NCBI GenBank assembly: GCA_028278425.1
Contig: JANQEJ010000249.1
Location: 1-46,743 of the forward strand
Length of the DNA: 46,743 nt
Source of the DNA: Planctomycetota bacterium
GTDB lineage: Bacteria; Planctomycetota; UBA1135; GCA-002686595
Direction of reading: 5' to 3'
The position numbers and the translations under genes are program-made. Within the stretch, counting starts at the first letter, position 1; each line of letters starts with the position of its first letter. The notes below the pieces were generated by a model. The model did no database searches. It was not told the origin of the DNA and worked only from the letters and a program-made list of their open reading frames with translations. Positions 7,908 to 16,231 of this stretch are shown here, in pieces.

Positions 7908-8375
7908 TCAGGGGCTCGCGAGCGCGTCGCGGTACTTCTGTTCCTCGGCCATCAGGATCTGGATGTGCTCCTGGAAGACGGGAGGCGGCGGCACGGGGAC
8001 GAGCTTGGTGCGCACGGAGCTCGAGCCTTCCACGCTGTACTGGAACTTGCTCGCGAAGCCGGCGTCGACCGCGCTGACCATGTGCGCGTACCGGCCGCCC
8101 GGCGCCCCCTTCCCGTGGATCGTCATCGAGACCGACACCTTGATCTCGAGCGTCGTCTCCGAGAAGTGATAGAAGGTCGGCGTCAGGCCGAGCTCCAAGA
8201 GCGAATACGAGACCCCGCCGACGACGACGCGATCCTCGTCCTCCACCCCGGACATCATCCGCGCGATCTCCATGCTGGTCTCGTCCAGCTCGAGCTGGGC
8301 CTGCGCGATGCCCTTGGCGAGCGAGACGATCAGTCCGGTGATGGGGAGATCCGCGAGCTGCGAACCGATCGACAT
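7908..8375 (-). CDS. DUF2589-like module protein, compact form
   Basis: A 155-residue protein and the shortest complete example of the family. The ATG at 8375 is preferred over one 16 codons upstream because GAGGAGG sits 5 to 6 nt before it and because the sister proteins start just ahead of DLPI. Block 1 is DLPITGLIVSLAKGIAQAQL with MMSG at residues 40-43. Block 2 is LLELGLTPTFYHFSETTLEI (59-78) and block 3 is FQYSVEGSSSVRTKLVPVPP (111-130). It leads the two-gene minus-strand unit facing the plus-strand cassette. It is closer to the 7247-7903 product than to the plus-strand members, which suggests a local duplication. Confidence 0.75.
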   Translation of the reverse strand: MSIGSQLADLPITGLIVSLAKGIAQAQLELDETSMEIARMMSGVEDEDRVVVGGVSYSLLELGLTPTFYHFSETTLEIKVSVSMTIHGKGAPGGRYAHMVSAVDAGFASKFQYSVEGSSSVRTKLVPVPPPPVFQEHIQILMAEEQKYRDALASP

Positions 8376-8590
8376 CGGCCCTCCTCGTTGCGACGACGTC
8401 CTCGGGAAGAAGGAGTAGATCACGGATCCGGCGAGCCGACAAGCATCCCGCCGCCGGTGGAGACCTCAGGCCCCACGGTGCCCGGCCGTTGCCCGCTCCT
8501 TCCGGGGACTTTTCGCGAATGGCGGTCACATCCGGGCGGCGCTCGCCGCTGGCGGCCGTGCTCGAAAAGCCAAGTCAAAAGGAGACCGCC

Positions 8591-9253
8591 ATGCGCACCT
8601 TCACCAAGCACCTCGTCGCCCTCGTGGCCCTCGCCGGCGCAGCCGGCGCCCAGGACCTGGACGCGGACGTCCAGCGGGACCCCGCCGCCGACCTCGCGAT
8701 CTACACCCTCCACGTGGACGGCCCCCCCGGCGGCAGCGCCTTCCTGTTCGGAGGCCTGAGCATCGTCCCGCCGTACCAGTTCCCGAGCGTGCTGTTCCCG
8801 CTCTACATCGATCCCTTCGCCGTCGTCGGCCCCATCGGGCCGCAGGTCTTCCTGGGTCCGACGGGCCAGTTCCAGTACCAGTTCTTCCTGCCGATGCAGC
8901 AGTTGGAGCACGTCCACCTGCACTTCCAGGTCATCGCGGTCGACCCGGCCTTCCAGCTCGCCGCGACGAACCTCGTCAGCGCGATCCAGGGCGCCGCGCC
9001 GCCGGCGGTCCCGATCAACCTGGAGTGGTCGGGCTCATACCGCACCAACCCGAACGTCTACACGCTGAAGCTGATGGGCCAGCCGGGCGCCAACGTCCGC
9101 CTGCTCGTCAACGGCGGGCAGAAGGCGGAGGGTCTCGTGGTCCTCGACGAGAACGGCGAGGGGACGATCACCCTGCCGGTCAACCTCGACGAGGGCGACG
9201 GCCTCAGCATCGAGAACAACGGGCAGCCGGTCCACGGTTGGAGCTGGGACTAG
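8591..9253 (+). CDS. Secreted protein of unknown function
   Basis: A 220-residue protein. The ATG at 8591 follows AAGGAG and begins a clean Sec signal peptide (MRTFTKHLVALVALAGAAGA, cleavage before or at QD). The longer frame starting at 8489 has no such signal. The mature part is rich in Pro, Gly, Phe and Gln, mostly beta in character, and ends with a segment NVRLLVNGGQKAEGLVVLDE that looks like one strand pair of an immunoglobulin-like or jelly-roll fold. I recognise no family. It stands alone, divergent from the module-family pair upstream across about 215 nt that must hold both promoters; no clear promoter motif is visible there. Confidence 0.7.
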   Translation: MRTFTKHLVALVALAGAAGAQDLDADVQRDPAADLAIYTLHVDGPPGGSAFLFGGLSIVPPYQFPSVLFPLYIDPFAVVGPIGPQVFLGPTGQFQYQFFLPMQQLEHVHLHFQVIAVDPAFQLAATNLVSAIQGAAPPAVPINLEWSGSYRTNPNVYTLKLMGQPGANVRLLVNGGQKAEGLVVLDENGEGTITLPVNLDEGDGLSIENNGQPVHGWSWD

Positions 9254-9316
9254 CCTTCGCGCGAACGACGGCGAGCGGGCGCGGCGCCGAAGCTCGGGCC
9301 GCGCCCGCGGGCGTTC

Positions 9317-9442
9317 TCAGCAGAGCGCAGAGCGCAGGACCGCAAGCCACGTCTCCTGCTCGAGGTCGTCGGCCTCGTTCGGATCGCGCACCAGAGCGCG
9401 GGCGAGCGCGCGCACGAAGCCCGCGTGTTGCTCCAGCGCGTC
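9317..9442 (-). pseudogene. Remnant of an ECF-type sigma factor (region 2)
   Basis: Reading the minus strand from 9442 to the TGA at 9317-9319 gives about 41 residues including QHAGFVRALARALVRDPNEA and DDLEQETWLAVLRSALC. This matches the start of sigma-70 region 2, where the DD-x-x-Q-x-T-W pattern contacts core polymerase. There is no start codon: an in-frame TGA lies at 9443-9445, immediately next to the end of the following gene. Region 4 is absent. Sigma factors of this type are abundant in Planctomycetota. I read it as a scrap left by a rearrangement whose edge is near 9443. Confidence 0.6.
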
Positions 9443-9451
9443 TCAGGCGCC

Positions 9452-10333
9452 TCAGTTGACGGGGATTCCACCGTGCTCGACGTACTGGTTCAGGTCATTG
9501 AGCCCTTGAGATGTGTACGTATCCCAGCTCATGACGACGTTCGCGTCCAGCGCGCCGTCCTTGTTCGAGTCAAACAGCACGAGCGGAGGCTCCTGCCCGT
9601 AGTTGTCCAGGTCGGACAGGACGTAGACGTAGCCGTGCGTCTGGTGCTCCCCCGCGTGGAAGCGGTTGTGCTTGCCGTCGAGGGCGGGAACGGTGGCCTT
9701 AGCGAGCACGAGCGTCTGGTCGTACGGAGACGATCCCCAACTCAGCTCGTAGACGTCTTTCGAGTCGTGGTACTGGACGAGCGCGGACGCCGGCTTGCCC
9801 CGCAGCTTGAGCATGAAGCGCACCATGTCCTTGCCCTCGACCGCGTCCTGATAGACGCTGGTCACGTCCGCGACCGGGTTGGGACTGAGGACGTAGGCGC
9901 CTCCGGCGGTCCCGACGGTTGGGAGAGCCAACGTCCAGACCTCGATTCGCGTGGCCCCTCGGGGCTCCTTGCCGGCGACCAGGATCTTGTTGGTCGCCAC
10001 GACCTCCGCAGCCGTTGGCCAGTAGGCAAGCGCGACGTGCTGGGTGGCGTGGGCGTCCACACCGAGCGGAAAACCGCCCGACGCGGAATAACGCCACCTG
10101 ATCTCCACCCATTTCTCTTGCGTCGAGAGGCGAATCTCCGCGCGGAGCTGGTTGCTCGGAACGAGCGTCGACGACGAAAACCGCATGTGCAGCTCGTTTG
10201 GCGGAATCCCGACGTGGATCGCGTCCGGCACACCGCTCTGTGTCACGGCCGGGTTCGTCCCGAGGACCGCGAGCAACGCGGTTCCGGTCAAGACTCGCAA
10301 CGGGCTTGCTCGGCGAACCGGGTTTGAGCTCAT
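9452..10333 (-). CDS. Secreted protein of unknown function
   Basis: About 293 residues. The second of two adjacent ATG codons (10333) is preferred because GGAGAAGG lies 6 to 7 nt upstream; the longer frame starting at 10381 would run into the previous gene. After MSSNPVRRASPLRVL the hydrophobic stretch TGTALLAVLGTNPAVTQ suggests a Sec signal peptide. The mature protein is beta-rich. Near the C-terminus LFDSNKDGALDANVVMSWD looks like a single calcium-binding loop of the EF-hand or dockerin type (D-x-N-x-D-G). It lies 14 nt after the HEWNH-motif gene and is probably in one operon with it. GC content is visibly lower than in flanking genes. Confidence 0.7.
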   Translation of the reverse strand: MSSNPVRRASPLRVLTGTALLAVLGTNPAVTQSGVPDAIHVGIPPNELHMRFSSSTLVPSNQLRAEIRLSTQEKWVEIRWRYSASGGFPLGVDAHATQHVALAYWPTAAEVVATNKILVAGKEPRGATRIEVWTLALPTVGTAGGAYVLSPNPVADVTSVYQDAVEGKDMVRFMLKLRGKPASALVQYHDSKDVYELSWGSSPYDQTLVLAKATVPALDGKHNRFHAGEHQTHGYVYVLSDLDNYGQEPPLVLFDSNKDGALDANVVMSWDTYTSQGLNDLNQYVEHGGIPVN

Positions 10334-10347
10334 CATCCTTCTCCAGT

Positions 10348-11007
10348 CTAGCCCCCACATGCGGGGCAGATCATGTCCCAATCGGCCAGGTCATCGAAAT
10401 TCGGAATCCCCGTGCAGGGCGGTTGCGCGCTCCCGCACGCGGTGTGCTCGGCCTGAGCAAGGCTCTGCAGGTCGTCGAGCAGTTCGCATGGATCGACCGG
10501 AAACGAAGCCGTGATACCCGATATGCAAACGAACTCCGTCAGATAGGTCCAGTCGTCCGCGATCATCTGTGCATGCGTGCAGGGCCAGCAGGACGTATGG
10601 GCCGGCCCTCCGGGGGACCGATCGTCGTGCCCGCTGCCTCCCGATCCGGGCGGGGTGCAGTTGGTCACGTGGTTCCACTCGTGCAGTAGCGCGATGGCCA
10701 TGACGTTCACGCCGTACGCCGGATTGAGGGCGATCGTGTTCCAATCGTGGTAGCCGTAGTTTCCCGGAGCGTTGAATTCGACGACGTTGACGCTTCCGTT
10801 CGCAATGGCGGTTCCAACGGCGCTCCCGCCGTTCGGATCCAATTGAGTGGCGGCGTCAACCACGTCGTTCACGCTGAACGTGGGAGAGCTCGTCGGAAAC
10901 GTCAGGTCTTGCGCGATGTCATCGCCCTGCGCGGAGGTTGCAGCAACGAGCGAGATCACCATGAGCAGGCGAGAGCAACAGCGCAACGGGAGAGAATCAT
11001 AGTCCAT
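10348..11007 (-). CDS. Secreted Cys-rich protein with HExxH zinc motif
   Basis: A 219-residue protein with a signal peptide (LLMVISLVAATSAQ, residues 14-27). HEWNH at 109-113 within MAIALLHEWNHV is the classic zinc-metalloprotease helix: two His ligands and a catalytic Glu. Downstream candidates for a third ligand include His127, His137 and His145 in an area with C140 and C143, and D151, D152. At least ten Cys in the mature part point to disulfides and an extracytoplasmic location. I do not recognise a named peptidase family. It is the first gene of a two-gene unit with the 9452-10333 gene. GC content is lower than in surrounding genes. Confidence 0.65.
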   Translation of the reverse strand: MDYDSLPLRCCSRLLMVISLVAATSAQGDDIAQDLTFPTSSPTFSVNDVVDAATQLDPNGGSAVGTAIANGSVNVVEFNAPGNYGYHDWNTIALNPAYGVNVMAIALLHEWNHVTNCTPPGSGGSGHDDRSPGGPAHTSCWPCTHAQMIADDWTYLTEFVCISGITASFPVDPCELLDDLQSLAQAEHTACGSAQPPCTGIPNFDDLADWDMICPACGG

Positions 11008-11102
11008 CGTTCGTCCCTCAACACGGGTCGCCAGGTGAAGCCCCAGTCTATGGTTCGATACGCCCTTCGGCCGCTCGTTCCCAGCAAAGGTGCCGAACGC
11101 TC

Positions 11103-11735
11103 GCGATTAGGGACCTCTTCGCGAACGCGCCGGAGCTGGCGGGACCCTGGACGATCGAGCACGCGGCCCATCCCCGGAAGGACGTGCTCGACCTGTTCCA
11201 CTGCAACTCGCTGGAGTGGATGCACCAGCCGCATCTCTGGGACAAGGGCTCGATCTACACGCCCTCCAACGTGCTCGTCTCCGCGCGCAACCAGGACCTG
11301 CTCGCGATCCTCGACCTCGAGGCCGGGAAGGCGGTGTGGACCTGGGGCGCGGGGCAAGTGGAGGGGCAGCACGAGGCGAGCGCGATGCCCAACGGTCACA
11401 TCCTCCTCTTCGACAACGGGAGCTGGAGCCGAAACCACTCCCGGATCGTCGAGCTGGACCCGCTGACCGGGAAGGTCGTGTGGGAGTACTCCGCACCGGA
11501 GCCGCGGGACTTCTACTCCAAGACGCGGGGAGCGGTGCAGTACCTGCCCAACGACGGCTTCCTGGTGGGCAACTCGAACCGGGGGGAGGCCTTCGAGATC
11601 GACCGGAAGGGCCGGATCGTCTGGCGCTTCCTCAATCCGCACGTCGACGACAAGGGGCGGCGCGGGACGCTGCGGATCAAGCGGTACCCCTTGGAGACGA
11701 TCGACGGCATCCTGGAGGGCCGGCGGCCGCGGTAG
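11103..11735 (+). pseudogene. Arylsulfotransferase (ASST) family, C-terminal remnant
   Basis: The frame is open from before 11103 but has no ATG, GTG or TTG until the GTG at 11184, which starts inside the domain. The decoded part contains DLFHCNSLEWM, where the His-x-Asn pair is typical of the active-site region, then LDLEAGKAVWTWGAGQVEGQ, HEASAMPNGHILLFDNG and IVELDPLTGKVVWEY, all of which are hallmark propeller blades of planctomycete-type arylsulfotransferases. Those proteins usually run to 400 residues or more, so about half is missing, including the signal peptide. The break lies between the gene starting at 11007 on the other strand and about 11103. A short functional product from 11184 (183 residues) cannot be excluded but is unlikely. 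Confidence 0.65.
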
Positions 11736-11958
11736 TCGCCCCACCGGCCTCGGGGACCTCGGGGACACTCTGCGCGGTCGCCGTACATCCCATGCACGCA
11801 AGCGTGCGATCGAACACGCCACCGGCAAGGACGTCGATCGGAGCTAAGCGGTCCATTTCCAAGGGGTTGAGCGAATCTGCCCGGCCCCGGCACGGAGCGC
11901 GCTTTGGGCCCTCGCATCTCATCCACCGAAACCAGCGCCGCGTCCAGGAGGCGTCCCC

Positions 11959-13560
11959 ATGCTCGTCGCTCCGGCCCTGCTCCTAAGCCAGCTCGTCGCA
12001 AACCAACCCGCGCAGGAGGCCTCGCTCCTCGCCGCCGTGCCCGCGGACGCCTACGCCCTCGTGCGCGTCGCCGACCCGGACGCGCTGCGTTCCCGGACGG
12101 AGGGCAACGACTGGGTCACGTTCTTCGCCTCGCCCGGGGGAGAGCCCGCGGTCCTCGAGCTTGGCCGCGAGTACGAGGCGGTGACCGGAACCGACTTCGA
12201 CGGGTTGCTCGAGGTGGCCCTCGAGCTTCACGGCGAAGCGCTGCTCTTCTTCACCGGCGAGGTCGCCGGGTTTCTGACCGTGCCGCCGCCCGACCGCGCC
12301 GCGCTCGCCGAAGTGTTGAGCGCTTGGCTGCCCGAAGAGCCGCGGCAATCCAGCGAGATCGCCGGCGGGACCGTTCAGCTCGCCACCTGGCCGGAGGCCG
12401 GCGGCGGCTCGAGGAGTCGCGCCGGCGAGTACCTCGCCTTCCTCGACCATCCCCTCGCGATGGGGCTCTACTCCGGCGACAGCGCCGAGGCCGTGCTGGC
12501 GGCGCTCGGGGACAGCCTCGGAGCCCTGGGCAGCGAGCGCCGCGCGCCGGTGGTCGAAGGGTTCCTCGCCGCCGGCGGCGGAACGACCGGCGGGATCGAG
12601 GGCTTCCTCGACTTCACGCCCTTCGTCGCGGAAGCGGAGAAGGCGCTGCGCGAGGCGGTGGACGGCGTGCTCCCCGACCCGACCGGCTTGCTCGGCCTCG
12701 AGCAGGGGACGTGGCTCTTCGTGACCGCGGACGCCTTCCCGGGAACCAAGGTCGAGGTGAACGCGCGGCTGCGCATTCCGCCGGGAACGCTCGCCGCCAA
12801 GCTGGCGGACACGTTCGAGCCGCTCCCGCGCACGCTTCCCTCCGACCTTCCGAGCGGAACGTGGACCGTCTGGGCGCTCGACTGGAACCTGAGCCGCTTC
12901 TACGCGACGGCGCGAGCCGGTCTCGAGGAGAAGCAGGAGGACGGGTTTGCGATGGTCGACCAGGGGCTGGCGGCCGCGGAGGCCCTCGCCGGCGTCGACC
13001 CGATCGAGGACGTCATCGATCAGCTCTCGGGGCTGTTCGCGCTCTACCACGTCCTGGACGGCGGTGAGATGCCCGAGCGCTACGACACCGGGTTCGCCTT
13101 CCTCGTCGGCCTCGTGAACGGCGACCGCTTCATGGAGGCGCTCGAGGCCGTGCTCGACACCGGCGCCCTGGACGTCGACGCGACCGAGCTGGAGGGGGCC
13201 GAGGCCTACCTGGCCGGACCGGACCTCTTCGGTCCGGACGAATCGGTCTACGACGGCGGGATCGCCCTCCTCCCCCACCGCCTGCTGATGAGCCTGAGCC
13301 GCGACACGCTCGCGCGCGGCTTGCGCGCGATCGGACGGGTGGAAGGCGCGGGGCTGACCGACGGTTCCGAGCTCCAGGCGGCCTTCGACGAGAACGCCGG
13401 CGCCTGCGCCTTCGTCTACACGGAGCTGTCGAAACTGCGGGCCCTGGAGTTCCTCCAGGGGTGGCAGGTTCCCGAGGAGAACGATCCGTTCGAATCGCGG
13501 CTGATCTTCGCCGCCCGTCGCACCCCGGACGGGTTCGACGTGCGGCTGTACACGCGCTGA
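11959..13560 (+). CDS. Secreted DUF3352-like protein
   Basis: A 533-residue protein with CAGGAGG about 8 nt before the ATG. A short signal-like N-terminus (MLVAPALLLSQLVANQPAQ) precedes ASLLAAVPADAYALVRVADP, the typical opening of DUF3352-type proteins in which the protein names a start of a conserved beta-alpha unit after the signal. The rest alternates beta strands with helices and is strongly acidic, with repeated E-x-L and D-G-x-L patterns. DUF3352 proteins are extracytoplasmic and of unknown role. The next gene, a lipoprotein, starts 2 nt downstream, so the two probably form one transcript. The 223 nt upstream show no clear promoter or other gene. Confidence 0.65.
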   Translation: MLVAPALLLSQLVANQPAQEASLLAAVPADAYALVRVADPDALRSRTEGNDWVTFFASPGGEPAVLELGREYEAVTGTDFDGLLEVALELHGEALLFFTGEVAGFLTVPPPDRAALAEVLSAWLPEEPRQSSEIAGGTVQLATWPEAGGGSRSRAGEYLAFLDHPLAMGLYSGDSAEAVLAALGDSLGALGSERRAPVVEGFLAAGGGTTGGIEGFLDFTPFVAEAEKALREAVDGVLPDPTGLLGLEQGTWLFVTADAFPGTKVEVNARLRIPPGTLAAKLADTFEPLPRTLPSDLPSGTWTVWALDWNLSRFYATARAGLEEKQEDGFAMVDQGLAAAEALAGVDPIEDVIDQLSGLFALYHVLDGGEMPERYDTGFAFLVGLVNGDRFMEALEAVLDTGALDVDATELEGAEAYLAGPDLFGPDESVYDGGIALLPHRLLMSLSRDTLARGLRAIGRVEGAGLTDGSELQAAFDENAGACAFVYTELSKLRALEFLQGWQVPEENDPFESRLIFAARRTPDGFDVRLYTR

Positions 13561-13562
13561 CG

Positions 13563-14891
13563 ATGCGTGCCGCCGCGCTCTTGTCGGCGCTCCTCGTCGG
13601 CGCGCTCTCCGGCTGCGCCGCGAGCGACCGGATGGTCCGCGCGCTGCCGTTCCGGGGCGAGGGCGAGCTCCCCGACGCCGACCGCGTCAACGTCTGGCCG
13701 CTCTATTACCAGGCGCGCGACCTCGTCGTGGTCGCGTGGCCGCTCTTCGACCGCGACGACGAGGGCTTCGCGCTGCGGCCGCTCGTCGCCAAGGACGGGA
13801 GCGAGTGGTCCGTGCTCTATCCGCTGGCCGGCTGGAACACCGAGAGCGACGCGTGGTGGGTGCTGCCCGCCTACAATCTGCCCAACAACCTCGGACTGGC
13901 GCCGCTCGTCAACTTCGGCACGTGGAACCACGTCGGCCCCGCCTGGTGGGTCAAGGACGGCGAGGGAGACTTGTCCGGTTGGGGACTGGCGCCGCTGTAC
14001 GGCAGGACCGAGGAGCTCACACACGTCGGTCCGGTCTGGTGGTGGAAACCCGGCGAGGAGGACGAGGACGGTCCCTGGGGGATCTTCCCGATCGCCTTCT
14101 TCGAGGAGCGCTTCGGCTACTTCGGCTCCGCCTGGTGGGTGCGCGACGAGGACGGGGGCTTCATCGACCTCGCCGTGCTGCCGGCCTTCTACTACGAGAA
14201 CGACGGCGGCTACAAGCGCCTGATCACGCCGCTGGGCGGGCGAAGCTGGGGCGGGGACGGGACCCGGAGGTTCGTCAACGTGCTCGGGCCGGTGTTCCAC
14301 CACAGCACGAACGGCGAGCGGGTCTACACCGCGGTCGCGTGGCCGGTCTTCGCCTTCGAGAAGGAAGGCGAGGCGACCGACGTGCGCGCGTTCCCGCTGT
14401 TCCGCTACCGCGGCGGCGAAGACGCCACTTCGCTCTCCCTGCTCGCCGGCTTGATCGGCCGCGACCGTAGCGGCGAGAACCGGAGCTTCCGGCTCGCGCC
14501 GCTCGTCAGCCACAACAAGGGCATGCCGGGCTCGTTCTGGGACGCCGCGACCCTCTACGGCTACCGCGAGGTCAGTCCGACCAACGTGTCGGTGCACGTC
14601 GGCACGCCGCTCCTCTTCCAGCACCGTCGATCCGGAGCCGACGTCGAGTGGAGCAGCCTCCTCAACGTCCTCGACTACGAGCGCCGCGGCGACGAGTCGA
14701 GCTTCTCCCTCCTCTACTACCTGTACCGTCAAGAGCGGAAGGGCGAGCAAGTGCGGCGGGACTTCTTCCCGTTCTTCACCTGGGACAGCGGCCCGGAGCG
14801 CTCCGGGTTCTCGTTCCTCTGGCGGGTCCTCCGCTGGGAGACCGAGGGCGACGAGACGAGCGGCCACGCCTTGTTCGTTCCGTGGGGGTGA
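13563..14891 (+). CDS. Trp/Gly-rich repeat lipoprotein
   Basis: A 442-residue protein. The ATG at 13563, 2 nt after the preceding stop, opens a lipoprotein signal with lipobox ALSGC (Cys18); the longer frame at 13461 lies inside the previous gene. The body is built from many short beta repeats centred on aromatic pairs: VNVWPLYYQARD, SAWWVRDEDG, GPAWWVKDGEG, GPVWWWKPGEE and GSAWWVRDEDG are separated by about 22 to 35 residues, and each is followed by G or P turns. Such spacing suggests a beta-propeller or elongated beta structure at the outer-membrane face. I do not know a name for the family. It is likely co-transcribed with the DUF3352-like gene. Confidence 0.7.
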   Translation: MRAAALLSALLVGALSGCAASDRMVRALPFRGEGELPDADRVNVWPLYYQARDLVVVAWPLFDRDDEGFALRPLVAKDGSEWSVLYPLAGWNTESDAWWVLPAYNLPNNLGLAPLVNFGTWNHVGPAWWVKDGEGDLSGWGLAPLYGRTEELTHVGPVWWWKPGEEDEDGPWGIFPIAFFEERFGYFGSAWWVRDEDGGFIDLAVLPAFYYENDGGYKRLITPLGGRSWGGDGTRRFVNVLGPVFHHSTNGERVYTAVAWPVFAFEKEGEATDVRAFPLFRYRGGEDATSLSLLAGLIGRDRSGENRSFRLAPLVSHNKGMPGSFWDAATLYGYREVSPTNVSVHVGTPLLFQHRRSGADVEWSSLLNVLDYERRGDESSFSLLYYLYRQERKGEQVRRDFFPFFTWDSGPERSGFSFLWRVLRWETEGDETSGHALFVPWG

Positions 14892-14976
14892 GCCGCTCGC
14901 CCCAATGGGGTAGCCGCCGGCTCAACGAGTGCGCCGAGGGACCGAGGTGCCCGCGGTCGCGCAGCAACGGAACCGG

Positions 14977-15726
14977 CTAGCGGTACCACAACCTGTACCA
15001 GACGAGCCCGAGCCACTCGTGGAGCGCCAGCGTGCTCTGGGAAAGCCCGCGTGACGACGGCAGAAAGTCCCCCATGCGGGCTCGCGGAGTCGGGCGGAAA
15101 CCGGTGGGCGCCGCCACCACTTCGAGCCCCGCGGTCTCGAAGGCGTAGCGCGCGCGGGGCATGTGCCAGGCGTGCGTGACGAGCAGGACGCGCTGCACGC
15201 CGTCGGGCTCGAGCAACGCGCGCGCGCGGACCGCGTTGTGCCACGTGTTGCCGGCGGCGGCATCGACCCAGCGCACGTCCTCGATCCCGAAGTCGGACTT
15301 GAGCGAGCTCGCCAGGAGCGGCCCCAGCGGCTGGGCCCGCGCGTCCGTGGCGCCGCCGGTCACCAGCACCGGCAGCTTCGAGCGCCGGGCCAGGAACGCC
15401 CCGTAGCGCGCGCGCTCGAGGCTGAGGGCGCCCAGGGTCGAGCCGGCGAACTCGGGCGCGTGGGGCTCGACGTCCGCGGCGAGGATCACGATCGCCTGCG
15501 CCCCGTCGGCCCCGGCGTCCGGCGCCCGCGGCGCATCCCACTCCAGCCCCTTCATCAAGAGGGCCGCCACCAGCGGAGTCGACAGCAGCGCCAGAGCCGC
15601 AAACGAAGCGCCCAGGAGCGCGAGACCGGCTCGCCTGCGCCGCCGCAGCAACACCCCTCCGGCCGCCGCCAACAAGAGGATCGAGATCGGCGGAAGGAGC
15701 AGCCTCCCGATGAACGCGGAGAGCAT
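14977..15726 (-). CDS. DUF218 (YdcF/SanA/ElyC-like) membrane protein
   Basis: A 249-residue protein. Two hydrophobic segments at residues 10-24 and 33-58 anchor it. The DUF218 domain follows: AQAIVILAADVEP, LSLERARYGAFLARRSKLPV, LVTGGATDA, then NTWHNAVRARALL and RVLLVTHAWHMPRARYAFE, where the T-H-x-x-H-M-x-R-A pattern is characteristic of the family. Relatives such as ElyC and SanA influence envelope carbon flow and vancomycin sensitivity in enterobacteria; the reaction is not known. The gene is convergent with the lipoprotein gene at 13563-14891 and has no obvious partner. Confidence 0.8.
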   Translation of the reverse strand: MLSAFIGRLLLPPISILLLAAAGGVLLRRRRRAGLALLGASFAALALLSTPLVAALLMKGLEWDAPRAPDAGADGAQAIVILAADVEPHAPEFAGSTLGALSLERARYGAFLARRSKLPVLVTGGATDARAQPLGPLLASSLKSDFGIEDVRWVDAAAGNTWHNAVRARALLEPDGVQRVLLVTHAWHMPRARYAFETAGLEVVAAPTGFRPTPRARMGDFLPSSRGLSQSTLALHEWLGLVWYRLWYR

Positions 15727-15781
15727 CCCGCGACGTTACGGCAGAGGGTCGCGGCGGTCCACGTCGACGGCGCCGGCGCGG

Positions 15782-16231
15782 TCAGGTGGAGGATTCCGCC
15801 GCGACCTCCACGGCGAGGCTCTTGAAGAAGTCGCGGGCGATCTTGTTCGCGACGCTCTGGAGCAGGCGGCTCCCCACCGAGGCGATCAGGCCTGCCACCT
15901 GCGCGTCGCCCGCGTAGTGGATGCGCGTCCCGCTCTCGGTCGCCTCCAGCTTGATCGTCGCGGCTCCGTTCGCGTGGCCGACGGCGCTCTTGCCGGCCAC
16001 CGCCATGCGGTAGCTCTCGCGGTCGACGACGTCGGACAGCGTGACCTCGCCGACGAACTCCCCCTTGACCGGCCCGACGCCGGCGCGGACCAGCGTGGAG
16101 TAGACCCCCTCCGATACGAGCTCCATCTTCTCGCAGCCGGGGATGCAGCGGATGAGCACCGCGGGGTCGAGCAGGCGCGGGAACACGTCCTCCGGCGCCG
16201 GGGCCAGGTCGGCGGAGCCGGTGATCTTCAA
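15782..16231 (-). CDS. coxG: CoxG-type SRPBCC protein
   Basis: A 149-residue protein of the CO-dehydrogenase subunit G family (START/SRPBCC fold). It opens MKITGSADLAPAPEDVFPRL and has the usual D-P-x-x-L-x-x-C-I-P-G-C-E-K motif (residues 22-35), then alternating strands and a long C-terminal helix. Known CoxG helps anchor the molybdoenzyme to the membrane; this copy lacks a clear C-terminal membrane segment. Its ATG overlaps the stop of the FAD subunit gene by 4 nt, which places it last in the cox operon. Confidence 0.85.
   Translation of the reverse strand: MKITGSADLAPAPEDVFPRLLDPAVLIRCIPGCEKMELVSEGVYSTLVRAGVGPVKGEFVGEVTLSDVVDRESYRMAVAGKSAVGHANGAATIKLEATESGTRIHYAGDAQVAGLIASVGSRLLQSVANKIARDFFKSLAVEVAAESST

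Noticed and set aside
8376-8590. Coding sequence in the divergent gap
   Set aside because: The frames here are extensions of the flanking genes without starts supported by ribosome sites; I see only room for promoters.
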